DNA from: Streptomyces syringium
GTDB taxonomy: Bacteria; Actinomycetota; Actinomycetes; Streptomycetales; Streptomycetaceae
Reading direction: 5' to 3'
DNA length: 64,000 nt
NCBI RefSeq assembly: GCF_017876625.1
Contig: NZ_JAGIOH010000001.1
Coordinates: forward strand, 3,865,501-3,929,500
Shown in pieces: positions 55,820-63,916 of the stretch. Each line of letters opens with the position of its first letter. The first letter of the stretch is position 1. The notes below the pieces were generated by a model. It was given only the letters and a program-made list of their open reading frames with translations. It made no database searches and was not told where the DNA came from. The translations under genes and the position numbers were made by a program.

Positions 55820-56938
55820 TCAGCGACGCGACATGTACATGTCGAGGGCCTTGTGCAGCAGCTTGTTGAGCGGGAAGTCCCACTCGCCGAGGTACTCCGC
55901 CGCCTGCCCGCCCGTGCCGACCTTGAACTGGATGAGGCCGAAGAGGTGGTCGCTCTCGTCGAGGGAGTCACCGATGCCGCGCAGGTCGTAGACGCTCGCC
56001 CCCAGGGCGTAGGCGTCGCGCAGCATGCGCCACTGCATCGCGTTCGACGGGCGGACCTCGCGCTTGTGGTTGGCGGAGGCACCGTAGGAGTACCAGACGT
56101 GGCCGCCGACGATCAGCATCGTCGCCGCGGCGACCGCCTCGCCCTCGTGCACGGCGAAGTACAGCCGCATGCGGTTGGGGTCCTCGGTGTTGAGGGCGGT
56201 CCACATGCGCTGGAAGTAGCTGAGCGGGCGCGGGCGGAACTTGTCGCGCTCGGCCGTGATCTCGTACAGGTGCTGCCAGGTCGCCAGGTCCTCGTAACCG
56301 CCCTGGACGACCTCGACGCCGGCCTTCTCGGCCTTCTTGATGTTGCGGCGCCACAGCTGGTTGAAGCCCTTGTGGACGTCCTCCAGCGAGCGGTTCTCCA
56401 GTGGCACCTGGAAGACGTAGCGCGGCTGGACGTCACCGAAGCCGGCGCCGCCGTCCTCGCCCTGCTGCCAGCCCATGCGGCGCAGCTGGTCGGCGACCTC
56501 GAAGGCGCGGGGCTCGATGTGGGTGGCCTCGACGTCCCGCAGACGCTTGACGTCGGGGTCGGCGATGCCGGACTTGATGGCATTGGAGTCCCAGCGCCGG
56601 ATGACGACGGGCGGGCCCATCTTCACGGAGAAGGCACCCTGCTGCTTCAGGTGGGCCAGCATGGGCCGCAGCCAGTCGTCGAGGTGCGGGGAGAACCAGT
56701 TGATGACCGGGCCCTCGGGCAGATAGGCCAGGTATCGCTTGATCTTGGGCAGCTGGCGGTACAGGACAAGACCGGCGCCGACGAGCCGGCCGGTCTTGTC
56801 GAACCAGCCCAGGCTCTCCGAGCGCCACTCCGCCTTTACGTCCGCCCAGGCCGGGACCTGCATGTGGCTCGCCGCGGGCAGGCTCTGGATGTACGCCAGA
56901 TGCTGCTCACGGCTAATGGTCCTCAGGGTCAGGCTCAT
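55820..56938 (-). CDS. femX: FemX-like lipid II aminoacyltransferase
   Basis: The 372-residue Fem/GNAT-fold protein has both half-domains typical of FemABX (HMQVPAWADVKAEWRSE, YLAYLPEGPVINW; later ATMLIVGGHVWYSYGASANHKREVRPSNAMQW and VYDLRGIGDSLDESD). In S. coelicolor the FemX at this locus adds the single bridge glycine from glycyl-tRNA to LL-diaminopimelate lipid II and is needed for growth and vancomycin-resistance peptidoglycan. Start ATG 56938. It heads a two-gene unit with the racemase-like gene. Confidence 0.93.
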   Translation of the reverse strand: MSLTLRTISREQHLAYIQSLPAASHMQVPAWADVKAEWRSESLGWFDKTGRLVGAGLVLYRQLPKIKRYLAYLPEGPVINWFSPHLDDWLRPMLAHLKQQGAFSVKMGPPVVIRRWDSNAIKSGIADPDVKRLRDVEATHIEPRAFEVADQLRRMGWQQGEDGGAGFGDVQPRYVFQVPLENRSLEDVHKGFNQLWRRNIKKAEKAGVEVVQGGYEDLATWQHLYEITAERDKFRPRPLSYFQRMWTALNTEDPNRMRLYFAVHEGEAVAAATMLIVGGHVWYSYGASANHKREVRPSNAMQWRMLRDAYALGASVYDLRGIGDSLDESDHLFGLIQFKVGTGGQAAEYLGEWDFPLNKLLHKALDMYMSRR

Positions 56939-57120
56939 GCGGGGCGCTCCTCGGCAGGTGTGTCCCCAGGGTCGGGGCTCCGGCTCTCGCGCCGAAGCCT
57001 ACTGCGACAGGGGAGCGCCCCGGTTGGGCGTACTGCCGCATGGCTCTGTGCGCCCGCGCCTGTACCCGGAGTGCGGGTACGGACGGGGCGGGACCCACAG
57101 GGGCCGGCGCGGCCCTGCGG

Positions 57121-57447
57121 CTATCCGAGGACACCGCCGAAGAGCCCGCCGTGTGCCATGCCCAGGAAGAAGCCGATGGCAGCGGCGCCGAGCCCGATGA
57201 TCAACAGGAAGCGCTCGCCCGTCGTGGCCGAGATGAACTGGCCCCAGGCCCCGGTGAGGATGCCGGCCAGGCCGGACCAGGAGCTGAGCAGGTGCAGATG
57301 GTGGAAGGCCGATGAGACGAAGGCGATCGCGCCGAGCACGATCGTCACGGCGACCAAGGTGTTCTCGACGGGGTGGGCCTTGCCGTCGCTGTTCAGCACG
57401 GCGAGCAGCGAGCGGGGGCCTTGTTGCGGTCGAGCATCCTGTGCCAT
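57121..57447 (-). CDS. small conserved membrane protein, function unknown
   Basis: The 108-residue protein starts at ATG 57447 (GGAGG 7 nt upstream). It has three hydrophobic segments (NTLVAVTIVLGAIAFVSSAF, LLSSWSGLAGILTGAWGQFI, FLLIIGLGAAAIGFFLGMAHGGLFGG). The N-terminal 35 residues are polar. It lies between femX and rpsF. I do not recognise a functional family beyond a conserved Streptomyces hypothetical. Confidence 0.78.
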   Translation of the reverse strand: MAQDARPQQGPRSLLAVLNSDGKAHPVENTLVAVTIVLGAIAFVSSAFHHLHLLSSWSGLAGILTGAWGQFISATTGERFLLIIGLGAAAIGFFLGMAHGGLFGGVLG

Positions 57448-57530
57448 GGGGATACCTCCTGTAGGCAGGCGGCGCACTGTAGCGCCGGTCACACCCGATG
57501 GGTCCAGATTGCGGTGCCGGGCGCCTGGAT

Positions 57531-57560
57531 TTCAACCGGAAGCCGGAGTGCGGGTACTGT
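57531..57560 (+). promoter_or_regulatory. probable rpsF operon promoter
   Basis: TTCAAC (57531-57536), an 18-bp spacer and TACTGT (57555-57560), about 160 bp before rpsF. It follows the same spacing as the dnaA and rpmH promoters. Confidence 0.4.
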
Positions 57561-57722
57561 GTACCGTCTGCACCGGTGTCTGCCCAGACCAGCTTCGGTC
57601 TCCTGGGGCGACCCAGGGACTTCCGCTGATTGTCAGTGTCGGCCGATACCGTTGTTCACGCATCACGACCCTCCTGCCACGGAACGACCGTGGCCGCTGA
57701 GTCCAAAGGAGGTGGGTTCCAC

Positions 57723-58013
57723 ATGCGTCACTACGAGGTGATGGTCATCCTCGACCCCGATCTCGAGGAGCGCGCTGTCTCCCCGCTGATCGAGAACTTC
57801 CTCTCCGTCGTCCGTGAGGGCAACGGAAAGGTCGAGAAGGTCGACACCTGGGGCCGTCGTCGTCTCTCGTACGAGATCAAGAAGAAGCCCGAGGGCATCT
57901 ACTCGGTCATCGACCTGCAGGCCACGCCTGCGGTCGTCAAGGAGCTCGACCGCCAGATGAACCTGAACGAGTCGGTCCTCCGGACCAAGGTCCTCCGTCC
58001 CGAGACCCACTGA
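57723..58013 (+). CDS. rpsF: 30S ribosomal protein S6
   Basis: The 96-residue protein (RHYEVMVILDPDLEERAVSP, GRRRLSYEIKKKPEGIYSV) is a complete S6. A very strong AAAGGAGGTG site lies upstream. It binds the central domain of 16S rRNA together with S18, encoded two genes later. It is the first gene of the rpsF-ssb-rpsR-rplI operon. Confidence 0.98.
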   Translation: MRHYEVMVILDPDLEERAVSPLIENFLSVVREGNGKVEKVDTWGRRRLSYEIKKKPEGIYSVIDLQATPAVVKELDRQMNLNESVLRTKVLRPETH

Positions 58014-58094
58014 ACCCCAGCGGTTCAGAGGTAATCGGGCTGCATCGCAACGAGTAGCAAGCAGCCAGCAGCACACCCGCCGAGAGGTTCATCC

Positions 58095-58685
58095 ATGGCA
58101 GGCGAGACCGTCATCACGGTCGTCGGCAATCTCGTCGACGACCCCGAGCTGCGCTTCACCCCGTCCGGTGCGGCGGTCGCGAAGTTCCGCGTCGCGTCCA
58201 CTCCCCGCACCTTCGACCGCCAGACCAACGAGTGGAAGGACGGCGAGAGCCTCTTCCTCACGTGCTCGGTGTGGCGGCAGGCGGCGGAGAACGTCGCCGA
58301 GTCGCTTCAGCGCGGCATGCGCGTCATCGTGCAGGGCCGGCTCAAGCAGCGGTCCTACGAGGACCGCGAGGGCGTCAAGCGCACGGTCTACGAGCTCGAC
58401 GTCGAAGAGGTCGGCGCCAGCCTGAAGAACGCCACGGCGAAGGTCACCAAGACCGCGGGTCGCGGTGGCCAGGGTGGCTTCGGCGGCGGCGGCGGTGGTG
58501 GCCAGCAGGGCGGCGGCTGGGGCAACAGCTCCGGCGGCGGCCAGCAGGGCGGCGGCGGGGCTCCCGCCGACGACCCGTGGGCGACCAGTGCTCCGTCCGG
58601 CAGCCAGCAGGGCGGCGGCGGCGGTGGCTGGGGCGGCGGCTCCGGCAACTCCGGCGGCGGCTACTCGGACGAGCCGCCCTTCTAG
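58095..58685 (+). CDS. ssb: single-stranded DNA-binding protein (SsbA)
   Basis: The 196-residue protein has an N-terminal OB fold (residues 1-110: AGETVITVVGNLVDDPELRFTPSG, FLTCSVWRQAAENVAESL). A Gly/Gln-rich linker of about 65 residues follows. The acidic tip SDEPPF is the protein-interaction tail used to recruit replication proteins. The operon position with rpsF/rpsR identifies it as the housekeeping SsbA. Confidence 0.97.
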   Translation: MAGETVITVVGNLVDDPELRFTPSGAAVAKFRVASTPRTFDRQTNEWKDGESLFLTCSVWRQAAENVAESLQRGMRVIVQGRLKQRSYEDREGVKRTVYELDVEEVGASLKNATAKVTKTAGRGGQGGFGGGGGGGQQGGGWGNSSGGGQQGGGGAPADDPWATSAPSGSQQGGGGGGWGGGSGNSGGGYSDEPPF

Positions 58686-58760
58686 GTCCGCAAGGGCCCG
58701 GACCCTTTGTGGTCCGAGGGCGACAGCACAAAAACTTCTTGATCACACAGGAGAGAGACA

Positions 58761-58997
58761 ATGGCGAAGCCGCCTCCGCGCAAGCCTAAGAAGAAGGTCT
58801 GCGCGTTCTGCAAGGACAAGACCGCTTACGTGGACTACAAGGACACGAACATGCTGCGGAAGTTCATTTCCGACCGCGGCAAGATCCGTGCCCGTCGCGT
58901 GACCGGCAACTGCACTCAGCACCAGCGTGACGTCGCCACGGCCGTGAAGAACAGCCGTGAGATGGCGCTGCTGCCCTACACCTCGTCCGCGCGATAA
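58761..58997 (+). CDS. rpsR: 30S ribosomal protein S18
   Basis: The 78-residue protein AKPPPRKPKKKVCAFCKDKTAYVDYKDTNMLRKFISDRGKI retains Cys13 and Cys16 in VCAFC. It is thus a CxxC (zinc-ribbon-like, C+) form at least at its N-terminal pair. GGAGAG precedes the ATG. It pairs with S6 on the ribosomal platform. Confidence 0.97.
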   Translation: MAKPPPRKPKKKVCAFCKDKTAYVDYKDTNMLRKFISDRGKIRARRVTGNCTQHQRDVATAVKNSREMALLPYTSSAR

Positions 58998-59015
58998 GGG
59001 AAGGGTGACCGAAAA

Positions 59016-59462
59016 ATGAAGATCATCCTCACCCACGAGGTCTCCGGCCTCGGCACCGCCGGTGACGTCGTTGACGTCAAGGACGGCTACGCTCGCAACT
59101 ACCTGGTCCCGCGTGGTTTCGCGATCCGCTGGACCAAGGGTGGCGAGAAGGACGTCGCGCAGATCCGTCGTGGTCGCAAGATCCGCGAGATCGCGACGAT
59201 CGAGCAGGCCAACGAGGTCAAGGGTCAGCTCGAGGGCATCAAGGTCAACCTTGGTACCCGCGCCGGCGACGCCGGCCGTCTGTTCGGCTCCGTCACCCCC
59301 GCCGACATCGCTGCGGCGATCGAGGCTTCGGGTGGCCCGAAGGTCGACAAGCGTCGTGTCGAGGTGGGCTCGCCCATCAAGACCCTGGGCTCGCACCAGG
59401 TGACCGTGCGTCTGCACGCCGACGTTGTCGCCAAGGTCAACATCGACGTCGTCGCCGCCTGA
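59016..59462 (+). CDS. rplI: 50S ribosomal protein L9
   Basis: The 148-residue two-domain protein has the N-terminal rRNA-binding signature GDVVDVKDGYARNYLVPRGFAIRWT, a long connecting helix and a C-terminal alpha/beta domain (RLFGSVTPADIAAAIEASGG). It is the last gene of the operon and is followed by a strong terminator. Confidence 0.98.
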   Translation: MKIILTHEVSGLGTAGDVVDVKDGYARNYLVPRGFAIRWTKGGEKDVAQIRRGRKIREIATIEQANEVKGQLEGIKVNLGTRAGDAGRLFGSVTPADIAAAIEASGGPKVDKRRVEVGSPIKTLGSHQVTVRLHADVVAKVNIDVVAA

Positions 59463-59487
59463 TCGCTGCGCTCGACTGAGTCGATGT

Positions 59488-59521
59488 GAAGGGCCGCACC
59501 CCCTCGGGGGTGCGGCCCTTC
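59488..59521. terminator. bidirectional terminator after rplI
   Basis: Perfect 16-bp stem (gaagggccgcaccccc / gggggtgcggcccttc) with a TC apex, between rplI and the convergent MATE gene. Confidence 0.9.
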
Positions 59522-59562
59522 GCCGTTTCTCAGGGCTGCCGCGCCGTTTCTCAGGGCTGCCG
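59521..59562. repeat. exact 21-bp tandem duplication
   Basis: Two adjacent perfect copies of a unit starting cgccgtttctcagggctgcc (59521-59541 and 59542-59562), between the rplI terminator and the MATE stop. It looks like a recent slippage event in non-coding DNA. Confidence 0.88.
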
Positions 59563-59588
59563 CGCAGCATTACCGCTTCAGCGCAGCG

Positions 59589-60926
59589 CTACCGCACCGC
59601 GCCCGTGACGAGCCAGCGGCCGGAGCGGGTGCGGGTCCACAGGGTCAGCATGCGGACCGTCATCATCAGCGTCATCGCCCACCACAGTGCCGTCAGACCG
59701 CCGCCGAACGTGGGGACGAGCAGTGCGACGGGCGCGAACGTGGCGAGGACCAGCAGCATCGCCCGGGCGAGGTAGGGGCCGTCACCGGCGCCCATCAGGA
59801 CGCCGTCCAGGATGAAGACCACGCCCGCGATGGGCTGGCCGATCGCCACCACCAGGAGCGCGGGAAGCAGCGCCTCCCGTACGGCCGGGTCGGAGGTGAA
59901 CAGCGGGACGAACGCCGGCCGTGAGACCACGACCAGCAGGCCGAGCACCACCCCCGCGCCGATGCCCCACTGGACCATGCGGCGGCACACGGCGCGCGCC
60001 CCGTCGGGGTCGTCCGCCCCCAGATAGCGGCCGATGATCGCTTGCCCCGCGATGGCGATGGCGTCCAGCGCGAAGGCGAGCAGGCTCCACAGGGTCAGCA
60101 CGATCTGGTGGGCGGCGATGTCGGTGTCGCCCAGCCGGGCCGCGACCGCCGTGGCGATCATGAGGACCGCGCGCAGCGACAGGGTGCGGACGAGCAGCGG
60201 CACCCCGGCCTGGGCGCAGGCCCGTATGCCGGCGGCGTCGGGGCGCAGCGAAGCGCCGTGGCGTCGTGCGCCGCGTACGACGACGGCGAGGTAGACGGCG
60301 GCCATCGCGCACTGGGCGATGACCGTTCCCCAGGCGGAGCCGGCGATGCCGAGGCCGACGCCGTGGACGAGGAGGACGTTGAGCGCGGCGTTGGCGGTGA
60401 AGCCGCCGACCGCGACGTAGAGCGGGGTCCTGGTGTCCTGGAGGCCGCGCAGCACGCCGGTGGCGGCGAGCACGACGAGCATGGCGGGGATGCCGAGCGA
60501 GCTCACGCGCAGATAGGTCGTGGCGTAGGGGGCGGCGGTCGGCGAGGCGCCGAAGAGGTCCACCAGCGCGGGGGCGCCGGGCAGGACGACGGCGATGACC
60601 GCGGCGCCGAGCAGGAGGGCGAGCCAGATGCCGTCCATGCCCTGGCGGATGGCGGCCGGGAGGTCCCCGGCGCCGACCCGGCGGGCGACGGCGGCGGTGG
60701 TGGCGTACGCGAGGAAGACGAAGACGCTGACGGCCGTCGTCAGCAGTGCCGCGGCGACGCCGAGGCCGGCGAGCTGCGGGGTGCCCAGGTGGCCCACGAC
60801 GGCGCTGTCGGCCATCAGGAAGAGGGGCTCCGCGACGAGGGCGGCGAAGGCCGGCACGGCCAGGGCGACGATCTCGCGGTCGTGCCGGCGGAGGCCGCGC
60901 CGGTCGCGTATGTGGGCCTGGGTCAT
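59589..60926 (-). CDS. MATE family efflux transporter
   Basis: The 445-residue protein has 12 membrane segments in two homologous halves and MATE features (AFAALVAEPLFLMADSAVVGHLGTPQLAGLGVA; second half AVAARLGDTDIAAHQIVLTLWSLLAFALDAIAIAGQAIIG). It is DinF/NorM-like and probably exports organic cations or drugs. The ATG at 60926 is used; a TTG three codons earlier is less likely. TACATT lies about 7 bp upstream of the ATG region, so the transcript could be nearly leaderless. The gene is conserved between rplI and dnaB. Confidence 0.92.
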   Translation of the reverse strand: MTQAHIRDRRGLRRHDREIVALAVPAFAALVAEPLFLMADSAVVGHLGTPQLAGLGVAAALLTTAVSVFVFLAYATTAAVARRVGAGDLPAAIRQGMDGIWLALLLGAAVIAVVLPGAPALVDLFGASPTAAPYATTYLRVSSLGIPAMLVVLAATGVLRGLQDTRTPLYVAVGGFTANAALNVLLVHGVGLGIAGSAWGTVIAQCAMAAVYLAVVVRGARRHGASLRPDAAGIRACAQAGVPLLVRTLSLRAVLMIATAVAARLGDTDIAAHQIVLTLWSLLAFALDAIAIAGQAIIGRYLGADDPDGARAVCRRMVQWGIGAGVVLGLLVVVSRPAFVPLFTSDPAVREALLPALLVVAIGQPIAGVVFILDGVLMGAGDGPYLARAMLLVLATFAPVALLVPTFGGGLTALWWAMTLMMTVRMLTLWTRTRSGRWLVTGAVR

Positions 60927-61115
60927 GGGCTCCAATGTAATCTTCCACAGGTAATCGGTGCAACTGTTCTGCGACCCTTACCGTTCGCTGCTGTGGGTGA
61001 TCTTCTCTGCGTCGTTTGTCGTGATCTTCGGCCAGCTGGGAAAGTTTTTCTCCTCAACAGCCAGTGGACGGTAAACGTGCAGGTCAGAGGGGTGAACGCC
61101 AAGTGATTGTGTGTT

Positions 61116-61203
61116 TGTCCACAGTGGTTTCCCCCGTCCCGTGCACAGGTTCCACGGACTTCTCCACAGGATGGGGGCCTTCATCCACATGCCCTGTGGA
61201 TAA
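61116..61203. promoter_or_regulatory. DnaA-box cluster upstream of dnaB
   Basis: Within 88 bp lie TTGTCCACA (61116-61124, perfect), TTCTCCACA (61160-61168, one mismatch), TCATCCACA (61181-61189, one mismatch to TTATCCACA) and, on the minus strand, TTATCCACA (61195-61203, perfect). The surrounding 470-bp gap (60927-61396) has no gene; the dnaB start is about 195 bp away. Confidence 0.7.
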
Positions 61204-61396
61204 CCAGATTGGCTGACGGTGCCCGCGGGCCTACCGTGGACCGGCGCCCAGCGTCTGTTCCTGCCTCGGAAGCCCCGCGAGACCGGCATGAACTCGACGC
61301 GGCATTACCGGAGTCGGGCGTCCTAATTGTCAGAGCCGTGCCGTAAGAAAGAGTGGCACGGCGAGGTCCGCGTCGCGGACGGGAGGAGGTGGCAGG

Positions 61397-62887
61397 GTGA
61401 GCATCCCCGAGCCCATGGACGACCCCTGGGCGGACGCCGGCCCCGGCGACCGGCTCCCGGTCTCCCGCCCCCGCCGCGGCGACGGCGGCGGCCGCCGTGA
61501 CCAGTCCGCGCAGCACGACCGCGGTGGCGACGACAGCGGCTCCTGGTCCTCCTCCCAGGGCGGCTTCGAGCGCGTCCCCCCGCAGGACCTCGACGCCGAG
61601 CAGTCCGTCCTCGGCGGCATGCTGCTCTCCAAGGACGCCATCGCCGACGTCGTCGAGGTCCTCAAGGGCAACGACTTCTACCGCCCGGCCCACGAGACCG
61701 TCTACCAGGCCATCCTCGACCTCTACGCCAAGGGCGAGCCCGCCGACCCCATCACCGTCGCGGCGGAGCTGACCAAGCGCGGCGAGATCACGCGCGTCGG
61801 CGGTGCCGCGTATCTGCACACCCTGGTCCAGTCCGTCCCGACCGCGGCCAACGCCGAGTACTACGCCGAGATCGTCCACGAGCGGGCCGTGCTGCGCCGC
61901 CTGGTCGAGGCGGGCACGCGGATCACGCAGATGGGATACGCGGCCGACGGCGACGTCGACGACATCGTCAACAAGGCCCAGGCCGAGGTCTACGCGGTCA
62001 CCGAGCAGCGCACCAGCGAGGACTATCTGCCGCTCGGCGACATCATGGAGGGCGCGCTCGACGAGATCGAGGCGATCGGCTCGCGCAGCGGCCAGATGTC
62101 CGGCGTCCCCACCGGCTTCACCGACCTCGACTCCCTGACGAACGGCCTGCACCCCGGCCAGATGATCGTCATCGCCGCACGTCCCGCCATGGGTAAGTCC
62201 ACCCTCGCGCTGGACTTCGCCCGCGCCTGCTCGATCAAGAACAACCTGCCGAGCGTGATCTTCTCGCTCGAAATGGGGCGCAACGAGATCGCGATGCGTC
62301 TGCTGTCCGCCGAGGCCCGGGTGGCCCTGCACCACATGCGCTCCGGCTCCATGACCGACGAGGACTGGACGCGTCTCGCCCGCCGTATGCCGGACGTCTC
62401 CACCGCGCCGCTCTACATCGACGACTCCCCGAACCTGTCGATGATGGAGATCCGGGCCAAGTGCCGCCGGCTGAAGCAGCGCGCCGGCATCAAGCTCGTG
62501 ATCATCGACTATCTGCAGCTGATGCAGGCCGGTGGCGCGAAGCGCGCCGAGAGCCGCCAGCAAGAGGTCTCGGACATGTCGCGAAACCTCAAGCTGCTGG
62601 CCAAGGAGCTGGAGCTGCCGGTCATCGCGCTGTCCCAGCTGAACCGTGGTCCCGAACAGCGCACGGACAAAAAGCCGATGGTCTCCGACCTCCGTGAGTC
62701 GGGCTCCATCGAGCAGGACGCCGACATGGTCATCCTTCTCCACCGCGAGGACGCGTACGAGAAGGAGTCACCGCGCGCCGGTGAGGCGGACATCATCGTC
62801 GGCAAGCACCGAAACGGCCCGACGGCCACGATCACGGTGGCCTTCCAGGGCCACTACTCCCGCTTCGTGGACATGGCGGGCGCCTGA
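61397..62887 (+). CDS. dnaB: replicative DNA helicase DnaB
   Basis: The 496-residue hexameric helicase has an extra disordered N-terminal region (about 55 residues, Gly/Asp/Arg-rich). The DnaB N-domain follows (PPQDLDAEQSVLGGMLLSKDAI), and the RecA-like domain has Walker A ARPAMGKSTLALDFAR, H-motif VIIDYLQLM and the arginine finger region. There is no intein. GTG 61397 follows GGAGG by about 10 nt. It unwinds DNA at the fork. A DnaA-box cluster lies upstream. Confidence 0.97.
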   Translation: MSIPEPMDDPWADAGPGDRLPVSRPRRGDGGGRRDQSAQHDRGGDDSGSWSSSQGGFERVPPQDLDAEQSVLGGMLLSKDAIADVVEVLKGNDFYRPAHETVYQAILDLYAKGEPADPITVAAELTKRGEITRVGGAAYLHTLVQSVPTAANAEYYAEIVHERAVLRRLVEAGTRITQMGYAADGDVDDIVNKAQAEVYAVTEQRTSEDYLPLGDIMEGALDEIEAIGSRSGQMSGVPTGFTDLDSLTNGLHPGQMIVIAARPAMGKSTLALDFARACSIKNNLPSVIFSLEMGRNEIAMRLLSAEARVALHHMRSGSMTDEDWTRLARRMPDVSTAPLYIDDSPNLSMMEIRAKCRRLKQRAGIKLVIIDYLQLMQAGGAKRAESRQQEVSDMSRNLKLLAKELELPVIALSQLNRGPEQRTDKKPMVSDLRESGSIEQDADMVILLHREDAYEKESPRAGEADIIVGKHRNGPTATITVAFQGHYSRFVDMAGA

Positions 62888-62928
62888 CCGAGGCCGCCCG
62901 CCCCGCGGCATCGTGATTTCTCCGCGGT

Positions 62929-63672
62929 CTAACTCGGCTCGGCAGCGCCGTCCGAAAGCGTTCGCGGTTCCGCGTGGAGGATCTCGCGGGCCTGCTGCGC
63001 GGCGCGGGCGGTGCTTTCGCTGACGAAGTCGAGGAAGCGGGCGATGTTCTCCAGGCGGGCGCCGGCCGGGGTGCCGGGGCCGAGGACGGGGACGCCCTCC
63101 CGTGCGATCTCGACGATCTTGGCGATGGACCGGGCGCTGGCCATCATCGACTGGTACCAGACGTCGTCGTCGACGACGTAGCGCTCGCGGCGACGCTCAT
63201 CGCGCTCCCGGCGGACGAGGCCCTGGCTCTCGAGGTACGTGATCGCCTTGGAGACGGACGCGGGGCTGACCTGGAGGCGCTGGGCGAGTTCGGAGGCGTT
63301 GAGACTGCCCGCGTCGGTGAGGGTGAGACAGGCCAGCACCCTCGACATCATCGTGGGCAGGCCCGACCCCATCATGACGGTGGTGAACACCTCCTCGTAC
63401 TCGCGCACCGCCTCCGCATCGCGCCCGTAGGCCTGCGGTAGCGCCTCGGCCTCCCGGGGGGCGGCCTGCCTGCGCCGTTGGCTGCGGCGTTCCGTGGCGC
63501 GGTGGGCCAGGTCGGCGCGGTAGGCCGTGGGGCCGCCGTTGCGCATGACCTCGCGCGTGATGGTCGAGGTCGGACGATCGAGCCGTCTGGCGATCTCCGC
63601 GTAGGCAAGGCCGTCGGCCAGCCCCAGCGCGATCTGCTGACGTTCCTGCTGGGTGAGTCTGCCTCCCGGCAT
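62929..63672 (-). CDS. transcriptional regulator with HTH_38 and MarR/GbsR-type domains
   Basis: The 247-residue protein joins two DNA-binding modules. Residues 1-45 (LTQQERQQIALGLADGLAYAEIARRLDRPTSTITREV) match the IS30-transposase-like HTH_38. Residues about 115-165 form a MarR/GbsR winged helix (LNASELAQRLQVSPASVSKAITYLESQGLVRRERDERRRERYVV). The C-terminal helical part would dimerise. No transposase catalytic domain is present. It is divergent from a DUF4097 gene; inverted repeats with GCAACG/CGTTGC between them are likely operators. Start ATG 63672. Confidence 0.85.
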   Translation of the reverse strand: MPGGRLTQQERQQIALGLADGLAYAEIARRLDRPTSTITREVMRNGGPTAYRADLAHRATERRSQRRRQAAPREAEALPQAYGRDAEAVREYEEVFTTVMMGSGLPTMMSRVLACLTLTDAGSLNASELAQRLQVSPASVSKAITYLESQGLVRRERDERRRERYVVDDDVWYQSMMASARSIAKIVEIAREGVPVLGPGTPAGARLENIARFLDFVSESTARAAQQAREILHAEPRTLSDGAAEPS

Positions 63673-63738
63673 CGCGGTCTCCTTCGTGGTCCTTCATGCG
63701 CCCCGGCTCCTCCAGTATAGCGTTCACTTGCACTTCAT

Positions 63739-63842
63739 TGCAACGCGTGAATGCCTGGCGTTGCATTACCGCGCATGAGCATTGCAACAACTTTACACCT
63801 CTGACCTGCATCGATGATGTTTGCGTGCAACGAAGTCGTTGC
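63739..63842. promoter_or_regulatory. inverted repeats with GCAACG/CGTTGC between regulator and DUF4097 gene
   Basis: Arms tgcaacgc (63739-63746) and gcgttgca (63758-63765) form one inverted repeat. A tighter 16-bp palindrome gcaacga-ag-tcgttgc is at 63827-63842. Further attgcaac (63781) and cgaacgcaac (63851) half-sites lie nearby. They fit operators of the adjacent regulator acting on both divergent genes. Confidence 0.6.
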
Positions 63843-63916
63843 GCGATCCCCGAACGCAACGTAGCTTTTCTCATGTCGGAAACAACGACGGAAACAACGA
63901 GCCGAAGGAAGACATC

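Noticed and set aside
54329..57700. 1123-codon plus-strand frame across the racemase-like and FemX genes
   Set aside because: Runs through several real genes on the other strand and has no conserved sequence.
62929..63672. IS30-type transposase
   Set aside because: Only the HTH_38 part is present; there is no DDE catalytic domain and no terminal inverted repeats.
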